From Roseivivax lentus (GTDB taxonomy: Bacteria > Pseudomonadota > Alphaproteobacteria > Rhodobacterales > Rhodobacteraceae): a stretch of 64,000 nucleotides of DNA. Position numbers and translations under genes: made by a program. This document shows, piece after piece, positions 9,071 through 18,438 of this stretch. Each line of letters begins with the position of its first letter. Position 1 is the stretch's first letter. The DNA is taken from the NCBI RefSeq assembly GCF_900156805.1, contig NZ_FTOQ01000002.1, positions 558,001 to 622,000 of the forward strand. Reading direction: 5' to 3'. The notes beneath the pieces are model-generated. The model saw nothing but the letters and a program-made list of their open reading frames with translations. It did not search any database and had not been told where the DNA came from.

Positions 9071-9100
9071 GGGCGCCGCATCGCACGCGGCGCCCTTTTT
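9071..9100 (+). terminator. Intrinsic terminator of lipoprotein gene
   Basis: GGGCGCCGC, 7-nt loop, GCGGCGCCC, then five T. It sits 28 nt past the lipoprotein stop. Confidence 0.9.
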
Positions 9101-9270
9101 CCTGCGCGGTCGCGAGCCGCGAGCGAGGCCGAGGCGCGGCGTTGCGCGCGCGCGCCACCCTCAATTCCGGCAAGGCCCGGCTTGCGGCCCCGTGGCTTTC
9201 ATTTTCGCCGGATTCGTTTAGCTGGACACCATGGCGCCCCTCCAGGCCGAAGCTGCGAAAGGACCTGGCC

Positions 9271-9708
9271 ATGCTCGACTCGCTCAAGACCGCCCTCGAA
9301 GACATCGACGAGGCCCGCGCCACCGGCGTGGCGCTCGATGCGCGCACGGCGATGCTGATGTCCTGTTCGCGCGACTGCGTGAAGCTGATGACCCCCAATG
9401 GCAGCCTGCGCTACATGAGCCGGAACGGGCGCTGCGTGATGGAAATCGACGACCTGAACGCCATCCTCGGCAAGAAGTGGTGGTCGCTCTGGCCCGATTC
9501 GGCGCGCGGCATGCTGACCCGCGCGGTGGAGGAGGCCAGCGAAGGCCATTGCGTGAATTTCGTGGCCGAATGCCCCACCGCCAAAGGCCGCCCGGCCTGC
9601 TGGGACGTCACCGTGATCGGCGTGCCGGACCGCACGGGCGTGATCACCGAGATCATGTCGGTCTCGGCGCTGACCGAGGCACCGGCCCGCGGCCTGACCA
9701 TCACCTGA
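9271..9708 (+). CDS. Stand-alone PAS-domain protein
   Basis: A 145-residue protein consisting almost wholly of one PAS fold. The segment ILGKKWWSLWPDSARGMLTRAVEEA followed by CPTAKGRPACWDVTV is typical of PAS domains in alphaproteobacterial sensor kinases and diguanylate cyclases. No kinase, cyclase or DNA-binding domain follows, so it may sense a ligand or redox state and act through protein contacts. The ATG at 9271 has AAAGGA upstream; a longer frame from 9142 gives an Arg/Pro-rich extension unlike the family. Confidence 0.7.
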   Translation: MLDSLKTALEDIDEARATGVALDARTAMLMSCSRDCVKLMTPNGSLRYMSRNGRCVMEIDDLNAILGKKWWSLWPDSARGMLTRAVEEASEGHCVNFVAECPTAKGRPACWDVTVIGVPDRTGVITEIMSVSALTEAPARGLTIT

Positions 9709-9848
9709 CCACCGCCTGACCGCCCGATCGCCCGACCGGGCGGCCGCCCGCAGCGGTTTTCCACCGCGGGCGCGGATCTGTCGCGCGGCGCGTCTTGCGC
9801 CGGCCGGGCGGCTTGGTCATTCTGCAGGGGATGCGGGGCGCCCGGGAG

Positions 9849-9878
9849 CTTGAATTGGCCGGGGGATCGCCCCACTTA
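9849..9878 (+). promoter_or_regulatory. Sigma-32-like heat-shock promoter of lon
   Basis: CTTGAA at 9849-9854, 15-nt spacer, then CCCCACTTA at 9870-9878. This is close to the known RpoH consensus (CTTGAA, 13-17 nt, CCCCATTTA). It lies about 75 nt upstream of the lon start codon, and lon is a classic heat-shock gene. Confidence 0.7.
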
Positions 9879-9953
9879 CATAGTCCAGACGGGGACGGAT
9901 GGGGCTGCCGATTGCCGGGGCCGCGACCGTTCTGCCAGGTACAAGGAACAAGC

Positions 9954-12362
9954 ATGCAACAGCCACTCAACACATCTTATCCGGTGCTGCCGCTGCGCGA
10001 TATCGTGGTTTTCCCGCACATGATCGTGCCGCTCTTCGTGGGCCGCGAGAAGTCGGTGCGCGCGCTGGAAGAGGTGATGAACGACGACAAGCAGATCCTG
10101 CTTGTCAGCCAGATGGACGCCTCCGACGACGATCCGACCGCGGATCGCATCTACAAGGCGGGCGTTCTGGCCAACGTCCTGCAGCTGCTGAAGCTGCCCG
10201 ACGGCACCGTGAAGGTGCTGGTCGAGGGCCAGGCACGCGTGCGGATCGAGCATTTCACCGACAACGAGGCCTTCTTCGAGGCCTCCGCGGAATACCTGAC
10301 CGAGATGCCGGGCGACGCCACCGCGATCGAGGCGCTGGTGCGCACGGTCGAGGCCGAGTTCGAGCGCTACGCCAAGGTGAAGAAGAACATTCCGGAAGAG
10401 GCGCTGTCGGCGGTCTCGGAGACCGACGAGCCGGCGAAGCTTGCCGATCTCGTGGCGGGCCATCTCGGCATCGAGGTCGACCAGAAGCAGGAGCTTCTGG
10501 AGACGCTGTCGATCTCCGAGCGGCTGGAAAAGGTCTACGGCCACATGCAGGGGGAAATGTCCGTCCTGCAGGTCGAGAAGAAGATCAAGACCCGCGTCAA
10601 GAGCCAGATGGAGCGGACCCAGCGCGAATATTATCTGAATGAGCAGATGAAAGCCATTCAGAAGGAGCTGGGCGACGGCGAGGACGGCCAGAACGAAGTG
10701 GCCGAGCTGGAAAAGCGTGTCTCGGAGACGAAGCTGTCCAAGGAAGCTCGCGAGAAGGCCGAGGCCGAGATCAAGAAGCTCAAGAACATGAGCCCGATGT
10801 CGGCGGAAGCCACCGTCGTTCGCAACTATCTCGACTGGATGCTGTCGATCCCGTGGGGCACGAAGTCGCGCGTGAAGAAGGATCTGGGCCGCGCCCAGAA
10901 GATCCTCGACGACGACCATTACAGCCTCGAGAAGGTGAAGGAGCGGATCGTCGAGTATCTCGCGGTGCAGCAGCGCTCGAAGAAGCTCAAGGGGCCGATC
11001 ATGTGCCTCGTGGGTCCTCCGGGCGTGGGCAAGACCTCGCTCGGCAAGTCGGTCGCCAAGGCCACGGGGCGCGAATTCATTCGCATCTCGCTGGGCGGCG
11101 TGCGCGACGAGAGCGAGATCCGCGGCCACCGCCGGACCTATATCGGCTCCATGCCGGGCAAGATCATTCAGGCGCTGAAGAAGGCCAAGACCACGAACCC
11201 GCTCATCCTGCTCGACGAGATCGACAAGATGGGGCAGGACTTCCGTGGCGATCCGGCTTCGGCGATGCTCGAAGTGCTCGACCCCGAGCAGAATGCCACC
11301 TTCGTGGATCACTATCTTGAGGTGGAATACGACCTCTCGAACGTGATGTTCCTGACCACGGCGAACTCCTACAACATGCCGGGCCCGCTTCTGGACCGGA
11401 TGGAGATCATCCCGCTTGCGGGCTACACCGAGGACGAGAAGGCCGAGATCGCCAAGCGTCACCTGATTGGCAAAGCGATCAAGAACCACGGCCTGAAGAA
11501 GGGCGAGTTCGAGATCACCGACGCGGCGCTCACGGACGTGATCCGCTACTACACCCGCGAGGCGGGCGTGCGGAACCTCGAGCGGGAGCTCTCGAAGCTC
11601 GCGCGGAAGGCGGTCACCACGATCGTCAAGAAAGAGGCCGACAAGGTCGTCATCACGCCGGAAAACCTGTCCGATTACCTGGGCGTGCGGCGGCACAAAT
11701 ACGGTCTCGCCGAGGAAGAGAACCAGGTCGGTGTGGTCACGGGCCTCGCCTATACCTCCGTCGGGGGCGATCTGCTGCAGATCGAGGCGCTGCGCCTGCC
11801 GGGCAAGGGCCGGATGAAGACCACCGGCAAGCTCGGTGACGTGATGAAGGAATCGATCGACGCGGCGTCGAGCTACGTGCGCTCGATTTCGCCCCAGATC
11901 GGGGTCAAGCCGCCGAAATTCGAGCGGATGGACATCCACGTCCACGTCCCCGAGGGAGCGACGCCCAAGGACGGCCCCTCGGCCGGTCTCGCGATGGTGA
12001 CCTCCATCGTGTCGGTGCTGACGGGCATCCCGGTGCGCCGCGACATCGCCATGACGGGCGAGGTGACGCTGCGCGGCAACGCGCTGCCCATCGGCGGCCT
12101 GAAGGAGAAGCTGCTCGCGGCCCTGCGCGGCGGGATCAAGACGGTCTTCATCCCGAAGGAGAACGAGAAGGACCTCGCCGAGCTGCCCGACAACGTGAAG
12201 GACGGGCTCGAGATCGTGCCGGTCAGCCACGTCTTCGAGGTGCTGGACCGGGCGCTCGTCTCCAAGCCCGAGCCCATCGAATGGGACGAGGCGGCGGAAG
12301 AGGCCGCGGCGCAGGCCCTGGCCGAGAAGCGCGGCGAGGAGCCCGGTGCCATCGCGCACTGA
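9954..12362 (+). CDS. lon: ATP-dependent protease Lon (endopeptidase La)
   Basis: An 802-residue Lon protease that unfolds and degrades misfolded and regulatory proteins in the cytoplasm; in alphaproteobacteria its clients include cell-cycle regulators. Order: LON substrate-binding domain (about 5-200), coiled-coil, AAA+ module with Walker A GPPGVGKT (about 353-360) and Walker B LILLDEID (about 417), then the protease domain with the catalytic dyad S676 (DGPSAG) and K719 (LKEKLL). The ATG at 9954 has AAGGA upstream and begins at the expected family N-terminus. An RpoH-like promoter precedes it and a T-rich terminator follows, so it is monocistronic. Confidence 0.97.
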   Translation: MQQPLNTSYPVLPLRDIVVFPHMIVPLFVGREKSVRALEEVMNDDKQILLVSQMDASDDDPTADRIYKAGVLANVLQLLKLPDGTVKVLVEGQARVRIEHFTDNEAFFEASAEYLTEMPGDATAIEALVRTVEAEFERYAKVKKNIPEEALSAVSETDEPAKLADLVAGHLGIEVDQKQELLETLSISERLEKVYGHMQGEMSVLQVEKKIKTRVKSQMERTQREYYLNEQMKAIQKELGDGEDGQNEVAELEKRVSETKLSKEAREKAEAEIKKLKNMSPMSAEATVVRNYLDWMLSIPWGTKSRVKKDLGRAQKILDDDHYSLEKVKERIVEYLAVQQRSKKLKGPIMCLVGPPGVGKTSLGKSVAKATGREFIRISLGGVRDESEIRGHRRTYIGSMPGKIIQALKKAKTTNPLILLDEIDKMGQDFRGDPASAMLEVLDPEQNATFVDHYLEVEYDLSNVMFLTTANSYNMPGPLLDRMEIIPLAGYTEDEKAEIAKRHLIGKAIKNHGLKKGEFEITDAALTDVIRYYTREAGVRNLERELSKLARKAVTTIVKKEADKVVITPENLSDYLGVRRHKYGLAEEENQVGVVTGLAYTSVGGDLLQIEALRLPGKGRMKTTGKLGDVMKESIDAASSYVRSISPQIGVKPPKFERMDIHVHVPEGATPKDGPSAGLAMVTSIVSVLTGIPVRRDIAMTGEVTLRGNALPIGGLKEKLLAALRGGIKTVFIPKENEKDLAELPDNVKDGLEIVPVSHVFEVLDRALVSKPEPIEWDEAAEEAAAQALAEKRGEEPGAIAH

Positions 12363-12389
12363 GCGCATCGCGCGAGATGAGAACGAACG

Positions 12390-12420
12390 ACGCCGCGGGT
12401 CTCTGGCCCGCGGCGTTTTT
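12390..12420 (+). terminator. Intrinsic terminator of lon
   Basis: ACGCCGCGGG, 7-nt loop, CCCGCGGCGT, then a T-run; 28 nt past the lon stop. Confidence 0.9.
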
Positions 12421-12632
12421 CATGGGCGCCGGGCCCGGCAGGCGGGCAGGACGACGCTGCGCTCTGCGGTGATCCCATGGCGCGCCCGGACCGCCGCCCG
12501 AGGCGGGATCCGACCCGTTTCGCCTCCGCCCCTATACCAATGGGGCGCGACAAGGTTTTGGCTTGACGCGCAGAACCTGCTATCCTGTGCCCGACAGAAG
12601 GCCGTCAATGGCCCCAGAGCAAGGAAACAGGC

Positions 12633-13106
12633 ATGACCTCCTCGAAATCCTCGACGCGGACCGGGTCCGCCAAGACCGCGCGCAAACCTGCCAAGACGGC
12701 GGTGAAATCCGAAACGAAAAACGCGGCCAAATCGAGCGCGACGCAGCCTGCGCGGGCGCCCCTGGCGGCGGAGGACGCGCTGCATACCGCGGTGGCGGCC
12801 ACGCTCGATCCGACGCTTCTGCCGCCCGGCATGCAGCCCGAACTGAAGAAGCGCGAGCTGATCGACAAGGTCGTGCGCCGCTCCGGCGTCAAGAAACGCG
12901 ACGCGAAACCGGCTGTCGAGGCGGTGCTCGCCATCCTCGGCGAAGCGCTGGCCGAGGGCCGCGAGCTGAACGTCAAACCCTTCGGCAAGATGAAGGTGCA
13001 GCGCGTGCGCGACACCGGCAACGGGCAGGTTCTGGTCACCAAGGTGCGCCAGCCTGCCGAGGCCGAAAAGGACGCGCCCGACCCCCTTGCGCAGGCGGCG
13101 GAGTAA
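12633..13106 (+). CDS. HU/IHF-family DNA-binding protein with basic N-terminal tail
   Basis: A 157-residue protein. Residues about 70-150 are an HU-type fold (KKRELIDKVVRRSG, then EGRELNVKPFGKMKVQ), with the usual proline-tipped DNA arm shortened. The first 45 residues are a Lys/Ala/Thr/Ser-rich, probably unstructured tail similar in composition to eukaryotic H1 tails. HU itself is about 90 aa, so this is an extended variant. AAGGAAACAGGC before ATG 12633 supports the start. It is likely a nucleoid-associated protein; it may be the Rhodobacteraceae paralogue rather than the main HU. Confidence 0.75.
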   Translation: MTSSKSSTRTGSAKTARKPAKTAVKSETKNAAKSSATQPARAPLAAEDALHTAVAATLDPTLLPPGMQPELKKRELIDKVVRRSGVKKRDAKPAVEAVLAILGEALAEGRELNVKPFGKMKVQRVRDTGNGQVLVTKVRQPAEAEKDAPDPLAQAAE

Positions 13107-13125
13107 AGCTAAAGACGCCCGCACC

Positions 13126-13200
13126 GGGTGATTAGCTCAGTGGTAGAGCGCTTCGTTCACATCGAAGATGTCAGGAGTTCGAATCTCTTATCACCCACCA
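13126..13200 (+). tRNA. tRNA-Val (anticodon CAC)
   Basis: Full cloverleaf: acceptor GGGTGAT pairs with ATCACCC, D-stem GCTC/GAGC, anticodon stem CTTCG/CGAAG with loop TTCACAT giving CAC, T-stem AGGAG/CTCTT, and an encoded CCA. It reads GTG codons. It begins 19 nt after the HU-like stop. Confidence 0.95.
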
Positions 13201-13209
13201 GAATTCCTG

Positions 13210-13238
13210 AAGGCGCGTCCCGGCCGGGCGCGCCTTTC
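13210..13238 (+). terminator. Hairpin after tRNA-Val(CAC)
   Basis: AAGGCGCG, 11-nt loop, CGCGCCTT followed by TCTC. It probably ends the first tRNA transcript before the second tRNA-Val. Confidence 0.6.
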
Positions 13239-13303
13239 TCGTGGCGATCGAGGCCGCGAGAGGACTTGAAGGCCACGCGGCGCCGCTCTAGACAGCGGGC
13301 CGG

Positions 13304-13379
<76 letters not shown>

Positions 13380-13404
13380 TGCCCCCCGGCGAAGCCTTGC
13401 GCCG

Positions 13405-14502
13405 TCACTCGCGCGGCGGATAGCCGGTCATTTCCAGATAACCGCGCCCGGGATGGCTGCCCGAGAGGCTGATTGGCCCTTCCCAATAGGGAAAGAGCGT
13501 GTCCATCCAGGCCTGGGGATTGAGCGGCTCGGTGGTGATGTCGAGCCCTTCCTCGGGCAGCGTCACGCGCCAGCGCACGGGAATGTCGCGCCCGGCCACA
13601 TCGGCCGTCTCCAGCGGTGTCACGCTGAGCGCGCCGTCGCCGTAGGGCCGCGTCGCGCCGGTGGCCGTGATCCAGGTGGCGGAGGTGAAGTGGCTGCCAT
13701 CGGTGGAGCGCAGTCCGAAGCCCATCAGCTTGTCGCCGCTGTCGAAATTGAGCGAGAACCAGTCCCAGCCGGTCTGCGTCTCGGACAGGGGCTGCGAGGA
13801 CCATTCCCGGTCGAGCCAAGCCGTCCCGGTCACCGCCACGTCGCCTTCGGGCAGGGACAGCGTGCCCGCCACCTCGTAGAAGGGTTGCGAATAGTAATAG
13901 CTGGCCTGGCCTTCGGGCGATTTCACCGAATAGCCGTCATCGCCCTGGAAGATCAGCGGCCCGGTCGCGTCGAGCGCGAGGTCGTATGCGAAATCCGCGC
14001 CCCGCGCGGTCAGCTGCACCGAGGAGAGCGCATCGGCCCCGTCCGCGGCCCGGGAGCGCAGCGTCCAGTCGTCGATGAAGGCCTCGAAGGGCGCCTCGGT
14101 CACGCCGGCCTGCCCGGTGCCGCCCCGGCCCAGACGCTCCGCGACGCGGTGCTGCCCGGCGGAGGTCAGCGCGGCATGGCCCATCCAGAGCTGATCCGCC
14201 TGCCAGCCCGGCGCGGTGCCGGGCCGCCGGGCGGAGCGGAAGAGCGTCCATTGAACGCCGTAGGGCGTGCCGTCCGCGGCCTCCAGGTTGGCGGTCAGGT
14301 ACCACCATTCGATGCGGTAATCGGGATGCGGCAGGTGATCGGCGGGAAAGGCGAACTCGGTGTCGGGGTCGGGTACGGCGAAGCTCTCCGCCTCGGCGCC
14401 GAGCCCGGCAAAGCCCTGCGCTGTCGCGGGGCCCGGCACGGACAGGGGCAGGGCGAGGCACAGGGCCACGGACAGGGCGGTGAGGCGCGCTTTAACGGTC
14501 AT
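13405..14502 (-). CDS. Secreted AttH/CrtC-type lipocalin-like protein
   Basis: A 365-residue exported protein. Residues 1-28 are a signal peptide ending ATAQ. The rest matches the AttH/CrtC lipocalin-like family: YRIEWWYLTANL near 63-74 and the conserved WLDREWSSQ near 226. Family members include carotenoid hydratase CrtC and the AttH proteins encoded with ABC exporters. Its start overlaps the end of the FtsX permease gene by 11 nt, so it is the fourth gene of that operon and probably a periplasmic partner of the transporter. Ligand or substrate unknown. Confidence 0.8.
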   Translation of the reverse strand: MTVKARLTALSVALCLALPLSVPGPATAQGFAGLGAEAESFAVPDPDTEFAFPADHLPHPDYRIEWWYLTANLEAADGTPYGVQWTLFRSARRPGTAPGWQADQLWMGHAALTSAGQHRVAERLGRGGTGQAGVTEAPFEAFIDDWTLRSRAADGADALSSVQLTARGADFAYDLALDATGPLIFQGDDGYSVKSPEGQASYYYSQPFYEVAGTLSLPEGDVAVTGTAWLDREWSSQPLSETQTGWDWFSLNFDSGDKLMGFGLRSTDGSHFTSATWITATGATRPYGDGALSVTPLETADVAGRDIPVRWRVTLPEEGLDITTEPLNPQAWMDTLFPYWEGPISLSGSHPGRGYLEMTGYPPRE

Positions 14503-16894
14503 TGGCGAAGACCCGCAGAAGGTGGGAGGGCGGCAGCCGCGTCAGCCGGTAGACCGGCCAGAGGCAGGCGAGGATCGCCGCCGCCAGCGCGGCGAGCGCC
14601 AGCCACAGCCATTGCGCGGGAAAGAGCACCATGGGCAGGCGCCAGCCGAAGGCCTCCACGTTGGCGATGGCCAGAAGCACCCAGGCGAGCAGCAGGCCCA
14701 CCGGGACCGCGACCGCCCAGGTGAGCAGCGCCAGAAGCGCGGTGCGCGCCACTTCGAGCCGCCCGAGCCGCCCCGGCGTCAGCCCCAGCGCCCAGACCGG
14801 GGCCAGCTGCGGCAGGCGCAGGGTCGACAGCGTCAGCAGGCTGGTGAGGATGGCAAAACCCGCCACGCCCAGCGTCAGCACGTTGAGCGCGCCCGAGACG
14901 AGGAAGGTCTGGTCGAAGATGCGCAACGACAGCGCCTTGACCTGCGCCTGGTCGATCACGTTGGCGGCGGGCAGGTCGAACCGGTCGCGCAGCATGGCGA
15001 CGAGGTCGGGCACCGCCTCGGGGTCGACCCGCAGGGCGAAGCGCAGGCGCGGGCGGTTCGGAAAGCGCTGGTCCAGCGCCTCAATGCCGGTGATGAGCTG
15101 GCCCGCCGGGTTGCCGTAATCGGAATAGACCCCGGCGATGGGCAGAGTCCAGTCGGGGGTGATGGCGATGGGCTCGCCCAGGGCCAGCGCCTCGCGCCGG
15201 AAGAGCTGTTCGTTGACCAGCACCGCGTCGCCCGCGGCGATCCGGTCCCAGACCTGCGGCTCGGCGCGCAGAAGCGGCCAGTTGTCGCGATAGGTGGGAT
15301 GATCGACGATGCCGAAGATCTCGGCCGGTTGCGCGGCGACGGTCACGTCCACCGACCAGACCGGCAGGATCGCGTCGACCTCGGGCGCCACCGCGGCGCG
15401 GATCGCCTGCGCCTCAGAGGGCGTGCGCGCGGTCACGTAAAGCTCCGCCGCGAGCCGCTGATCGAGCCAGCCGGTGAAGGTGGTGCGGAACGAGCCCACC
15501 ATCGTGCCGACGCCGATATTGGCCGACAGCGCCAAGAGAAGCGCCATCAGCGCGAGCGACAGGGCGGGCACCTGCTGGCGCGCATCGGCCAAAAGCCAGC
15601 CGCCGACCGGGCCGCGCGCCAAGGGGCGCAGCAGGCGCAGCGTGCCGATCAGCACCGGCGGCAGCGCCAGCGCGGCGCCGATCAGCAGGGCGGCGAGGCA
15701 GGCGAAGGCGAGAACCAGCCCGTCGCCCCAGATCGCGAGCCCGAGGCTCGCCCCCAGCAGCGCCGCGGCGAAAGCCCCCTGCAGCCGCAGCGCGCGGGCA
15801 TTGGCCATCGCCCAGGCGCGCGGCCGGGCCGGGGCCAGAAGCGGCATCTGCGCCACCCGCCACAGCGCCTGCGCCCCGGCCAGCCCCGCCCCCAGAAGCG
15901 CGATCGCGAGCGCCGACAGCGCCCAGAGCGGATCGAAACCGAGCTGGCCCGACACATCGGCGCCATAGAGCCCGCGCAACGTGCCCGCGACCCCCGGCAG
16001 CAGCGTCGCCGCGATGGCATAGCCGAGCGCGATGCCCGCGATCCCCGCCAGAAGCGCGATCAGCGACAGCTCGGCCGCCAGCAGCACCATCAGCCGCGAC
16101 AGCGGCAGGCCCAGGGCGCGCAGGGTGCGAAAGGTCGCGCGGCGCTGCTCGAAGGCGAGCCCGATGGCCGATTGCACGATGAAAAGACCCACGGCGAAGG
16201 ACAGCAGGCCGAAGGCGGTGAGGTTGAGGTGAAACGAATCCGTTAGCCGCGCCAGATCGCCGCCCGATTGCCCCTCGATCCGGGTCAGGCGCGTGGCGGT
16301 CTCGATTGCGGGCAGGCCGAAAGGCTGCTCGGGCGCGAGCACGAGGGCGGTCAGCTCTTCGACGCCCAGGAGCCGCTGAGCGGTGGTGATTTCGGTGAGC
16401 GCCGTGCCCTGGTCGACCTGCCCCGAGAGGCGCAGGGGCGGCAGGCCGTCGCGCGGCAGGCCACGGGCGGTTTCGGGCGCGACCAGCAGCAGGCCGTCTT
16501 CGGAGAGAAGCCCGTCGAGCGCGGTGTCGTCGCCCGCGATGGCGGCGTTGCCGAGCCCCGGCGGCGCGGTGAGCGGGTCGATCCCGCGCAGCGTGAGGCG
16601 CGTTTCGCCCAAAGCCAGCGTGCCCTCGACAAGCGGCGTGACGACGTAGCCCGCGCGCCGCAGATCGGCGAAATCGCCCAGCGTGACGCCCTCGGCCGAG
16701 ACCAGACGGTCGAGCGTGCCTTGCCCCAGCGCCCCCGCCGCGCGGTCATAGCTCGCCCGGGCCTCGGCATTGATCGCCTGCACTCCGGACCAGAGCGCGG
16801 TGGCGAGCGCGAGCCCGATCAGCAGCGTCGCCAGCTGGATCGGATGCCGCCGCCAATGCGCCAGCAGGGCCGACATCCCGGTGCGCATCATCAT
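14492..16894 (-). CDS. Large ABC transporter permease with two FtsX domains
   Basis: An 800-residue membrane protein. After an N-terminal helix and a MacB-like periplasmic region come an FtsX domain (about 225-320), further central helices, a second periplasmic domain, and a second FtsX domain at the C-terminus (LTLGVAGFAILTSLLTLSTLR onward in two parts). It thus looks like two FtsX-type permeases in one chain, as in YbbP-type proteins. It starts with three successive ATGs; the first overlaps the ATPase stop as ATGA. With the adjacent ATPase it should form a MacB/Lol-type complex acting on periplasmic or membrane substrates. Confidence 0.85.
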   Translation of the reverse strand: MMMRTGMSALLAHWRRHPIQLATLLIGLALATALWSGVQAINAEARASYDRAAGALGQGTLDRLVSAEGVTLGDFADLRRAGYVVTPLVEGTLALGETRLTLRGIDPLTAPPGLGNAAIAGDDTALDGLLSEDGLLLVAPETARGLPRDGLPPLRLSGQVDQGTALTEITTAQRLLGVEELTALVLAPEQPFGLPAIETATRLTRIEGQSGGDLARLTDSFHLNLTAFGLLSFAVGLFIVQSAIGLAFEQRRATFRTLRALGLPLSRLMVLLAAELSLIALLAGIAGIALGYAIAATLLPGVAGTLRGLYGADVSGQLGFDPLWALSALAIALLGAGLAGAQALWRVAQMPLLAPARPRAWAMANARALRLQGAFAAALLGASLGLAIWGDGLVLAFACLAALLIGAALALPPVLIGTLRLLRPLARGPVGGWLLADARQQVPALSLALMALLLALSANIGVGTMVGSFRTTFTGWLDQRLAAELYVTARTPSEAQAIRAAVAPEVDAILPVWSVDVTVAAQPAEIFGIVDHPTYRDNWPLLRAEPQVWDRIAAGDAVLVNEQLFRREALALGEPIAITPDWTLPIAGVYSDYGNPAGQLITGIEALDQRFPNRPRLRFALRVDPEAVPDLVAMLRDRFDLPAANVIDQAQVKALSLRIFDQTFLVSGALNVLTLGVAGFAILTSLLTLSTLRLPQLAPVWALGLTPGRLGRLEVARTALLALLTWAVAVPVGLLLAWVLLAIANVEAFGWRLPMVLFPAQWLWLALAALAAAILACLWPVYRLTRLPPSHLLRVFANDR

Positions 16895-17544
16895 GCGATG
16901 CGGCCCTGTTCGAGATGCAGCCGCCGGTCCATGCGGGCGGCGTGCCGGTCGGAATGGGTGACCATCAGGAAAGCCGCGCCGGTCTCGCGGGCAAGCTCGA
17001 GCAGCAGGTCCAGCACGCGGCCCGCGGTTTCCTCGTCGAGATTGCCGGTGGGCTCGTCGGCCAGCAGCAGGGACGGGCGGTTGGCGATGGCCCGGCCGAT
17101 TGCGACGCGCTGCTGCTGGCCGCCCGAAAGCTCCTCGGGGTAGCGGTCGAGATAGGGGGTAAGGCCCAGCCGTTCGGACAATTCCGCCTGCCATTGGGGA
17201 TCGGCCCGCCCCGAGAGCCGCGCTTGGAACGACAGGTTGGCGCGCACGTCGAGCGACGGGATGAGGTTCAGGCTCTGGAAGACGACGCCGATCCGGTCGC
17301 GGCGCATGGCCGCGCGGCCCGCCTCGTCGAGGCCCGAGATCCGGGTGCCATCGAGCGTCACCTCACCCCGGTCGGGCGTATCAAGACAGCCGATGCAATG
17401 CAGAAGCGTCGACTTGCCGGACCCCGATTCGCCCGTCAGCGCCACGCTTTCGCCGCCCGCCACCTCGAGCGAGACGCCGCGCAGGACGGCATGCGCACGG
17501 TCGGCGCCGGTGAAGCTTTTCTCGATATCGCGGACGGTCAGCAT
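16891..17544 (-). CDS. ABC transporter ATPase, LolD/MacB type
   Basis: A 217-residue nucleotide-binding protein. Walker A is GESGSGKST (38-46), the signature is LSGGQQQR, Walker B is LLLADEPTGNLD, followed by a switch histidine (THSD). The GDLD/GNLD and VVFQSLNLIP features place it with LolD/MacB/YbbA ATPases that partner FtsX-type permeases. ATG 17544 has GAGGAG 5 nt upstream; a GTG at 17550 is possible but badly spaced. A hairpin covers part of this ribosome site. Confidence 0.9.
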   Translation of the reverse strand: MLTVRDIEKSFTGADRAHAVLRGVSLEVAGGESVALTGESGSGKSTLLHCIGCLDTPDRGEVTLDGTRISGLDEAGRAAMRRDRIGVVFQSLNLIPSLDVRANLSFQARLSGRADPQWQAELSERLGLTPYLDRYPEELSGGQQQRVAIGRAIANRPSLLLADEPTGNLDEETAGRVLDLLLELARETGAAFLMVTHSDRHAARMDRRLHLEQGRIA

Positions 17545-17552
17545 AAGCACTC

Positions 17553-17570
17553 CTCGGTCGTGAGACCGAG
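17553..17570 (-). promoter_or_regulatory. Hairpin overlapping the ribosome site of the ABC ATPase
   Basis: CTCGGTC, 4-nt loop, GACCGAG lies in the 42-nt gap between the LytTR gene and the ATPase gene. The 3' arm shares the GAG that begins the GAGGAG Shine-Dalgarno sequence, so folding could lower translation of the transporter relative to the regulator. Confidence 0.5.
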
Positions 17571-17586
17571 GTAGCGGGGGCAGGCG

Positions 17587-18438
17587 TCAAGGCAAAGGCG
17601 CCCGCGCGGCAAGCCAGTCCTCGATGGCGCGGATCCGGCCGCGCGCGACCGGCACATCGCGGCCATCGACCAGACGCAGCACGCATTTGCCGTCCTCGCG
17701 GCGCATTTCGGCCACCGCCCGCGCCGCCACCCACCAGGACCGGTGCGGCTGGATGCCGCTGTCGCGGGGGGCCTGCGCCACCGCGTCGCGCAGCCGCCCG
17801 CGCAGCGTGCGCTTGCCGTTTTCCTCGATGATCCGGAGGTGATGCTGCCGCGCCTCGATGGCAATGAGCCGGTCGATCTCGAAGGCGATGCCGTCGATGA
17901 CGATCGCGCCCTCGCCGGGGGCGGGCTCGGCGGCAGGTTCCGCGTCGGCGTCGGTTGCTGCGTCGCGGCGGGTCTCCTGCGGCAGGACGAAGCGCAGGAA
18001 CAGCGTCTCGAACACGCCGAGAAGAATTGCGTAGAGCACCGCCCGGCTGGCGGTCATGGCCCAGCTCACCTCGCCGGTCCAGAGCAGGAGCGGCGTCGTG
18101 ACCGCCACCGCGGAGATCAGCGAGGAAAGCAGGATCGGCCAATGCGCCAGCAATCCCGCCTGCCGCAGCCAACGGCTGCCATGCAGGATCGCCCAATGGC
18201 AGAGCGCATAGACCCAAAGCAGCACCGCGTAGCCCACCGCCGTGGCCGGCCCGCCGAGGAGTCCCGCGATCCGCAACGGGTCGGCGATGATGACCACGAT
18301 CAGCAGTAAGCCGAGGAAGATCTGCCCGCTGGGCGACAGCAGGCAGCGGCGAATCCGGGCGGATTCGCAGACATGCACCCGGCCGAGAAGGTCGCGGATG
18401 TGCCATTCGGGCTTCGGGTTGAACGCAGACTCGGTCAC
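17587..18438 (-). CDS. Membrane-bound LytTR transcription regulator
   Basis: A 283-residue protein. Residues about 35-150 hold four membrane helices; residues about 180-280 form a LytTR DNA-binding domain (IAIEARQHHLRII, then GIQPHRSWWVAARAV). There is no receiver domain, so the membrane part probably senses the signal or binds a partner. A GTG at 18438 is the only plausible start: the in-frame upstream stop is five codons away. It is the first gene of the LytTR-ATPase-permease-AttH operon and may control it, perhaps with the exporter as co-sensor. Confidence 0.85.
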   Translation of the reverse strand: MTESAFNPKPEWHIRDLLGRVHVCESARIRRCLLSPSGQIFLGLLLIVVIIADPLRIAGLLGGPATAVGYAVLLWVYALCHWAILHGSRWLRQAGLLAHWPILLSSLISAVAVTTPLLLWTGEVSWAMTASRAVLYAILLGVFETLFLRFVLPQETRRDAATDADAEPAAEPAPGEGAIVIDGIAFEIDRLIAIEARQHHLRIIEENGKRTLRGRLRDAVAQAPRDSGIQPHRSWWVAARAVAEMRREDGKCVLRLVDGRDVPVARGRIRAIEDWLAARAPLP

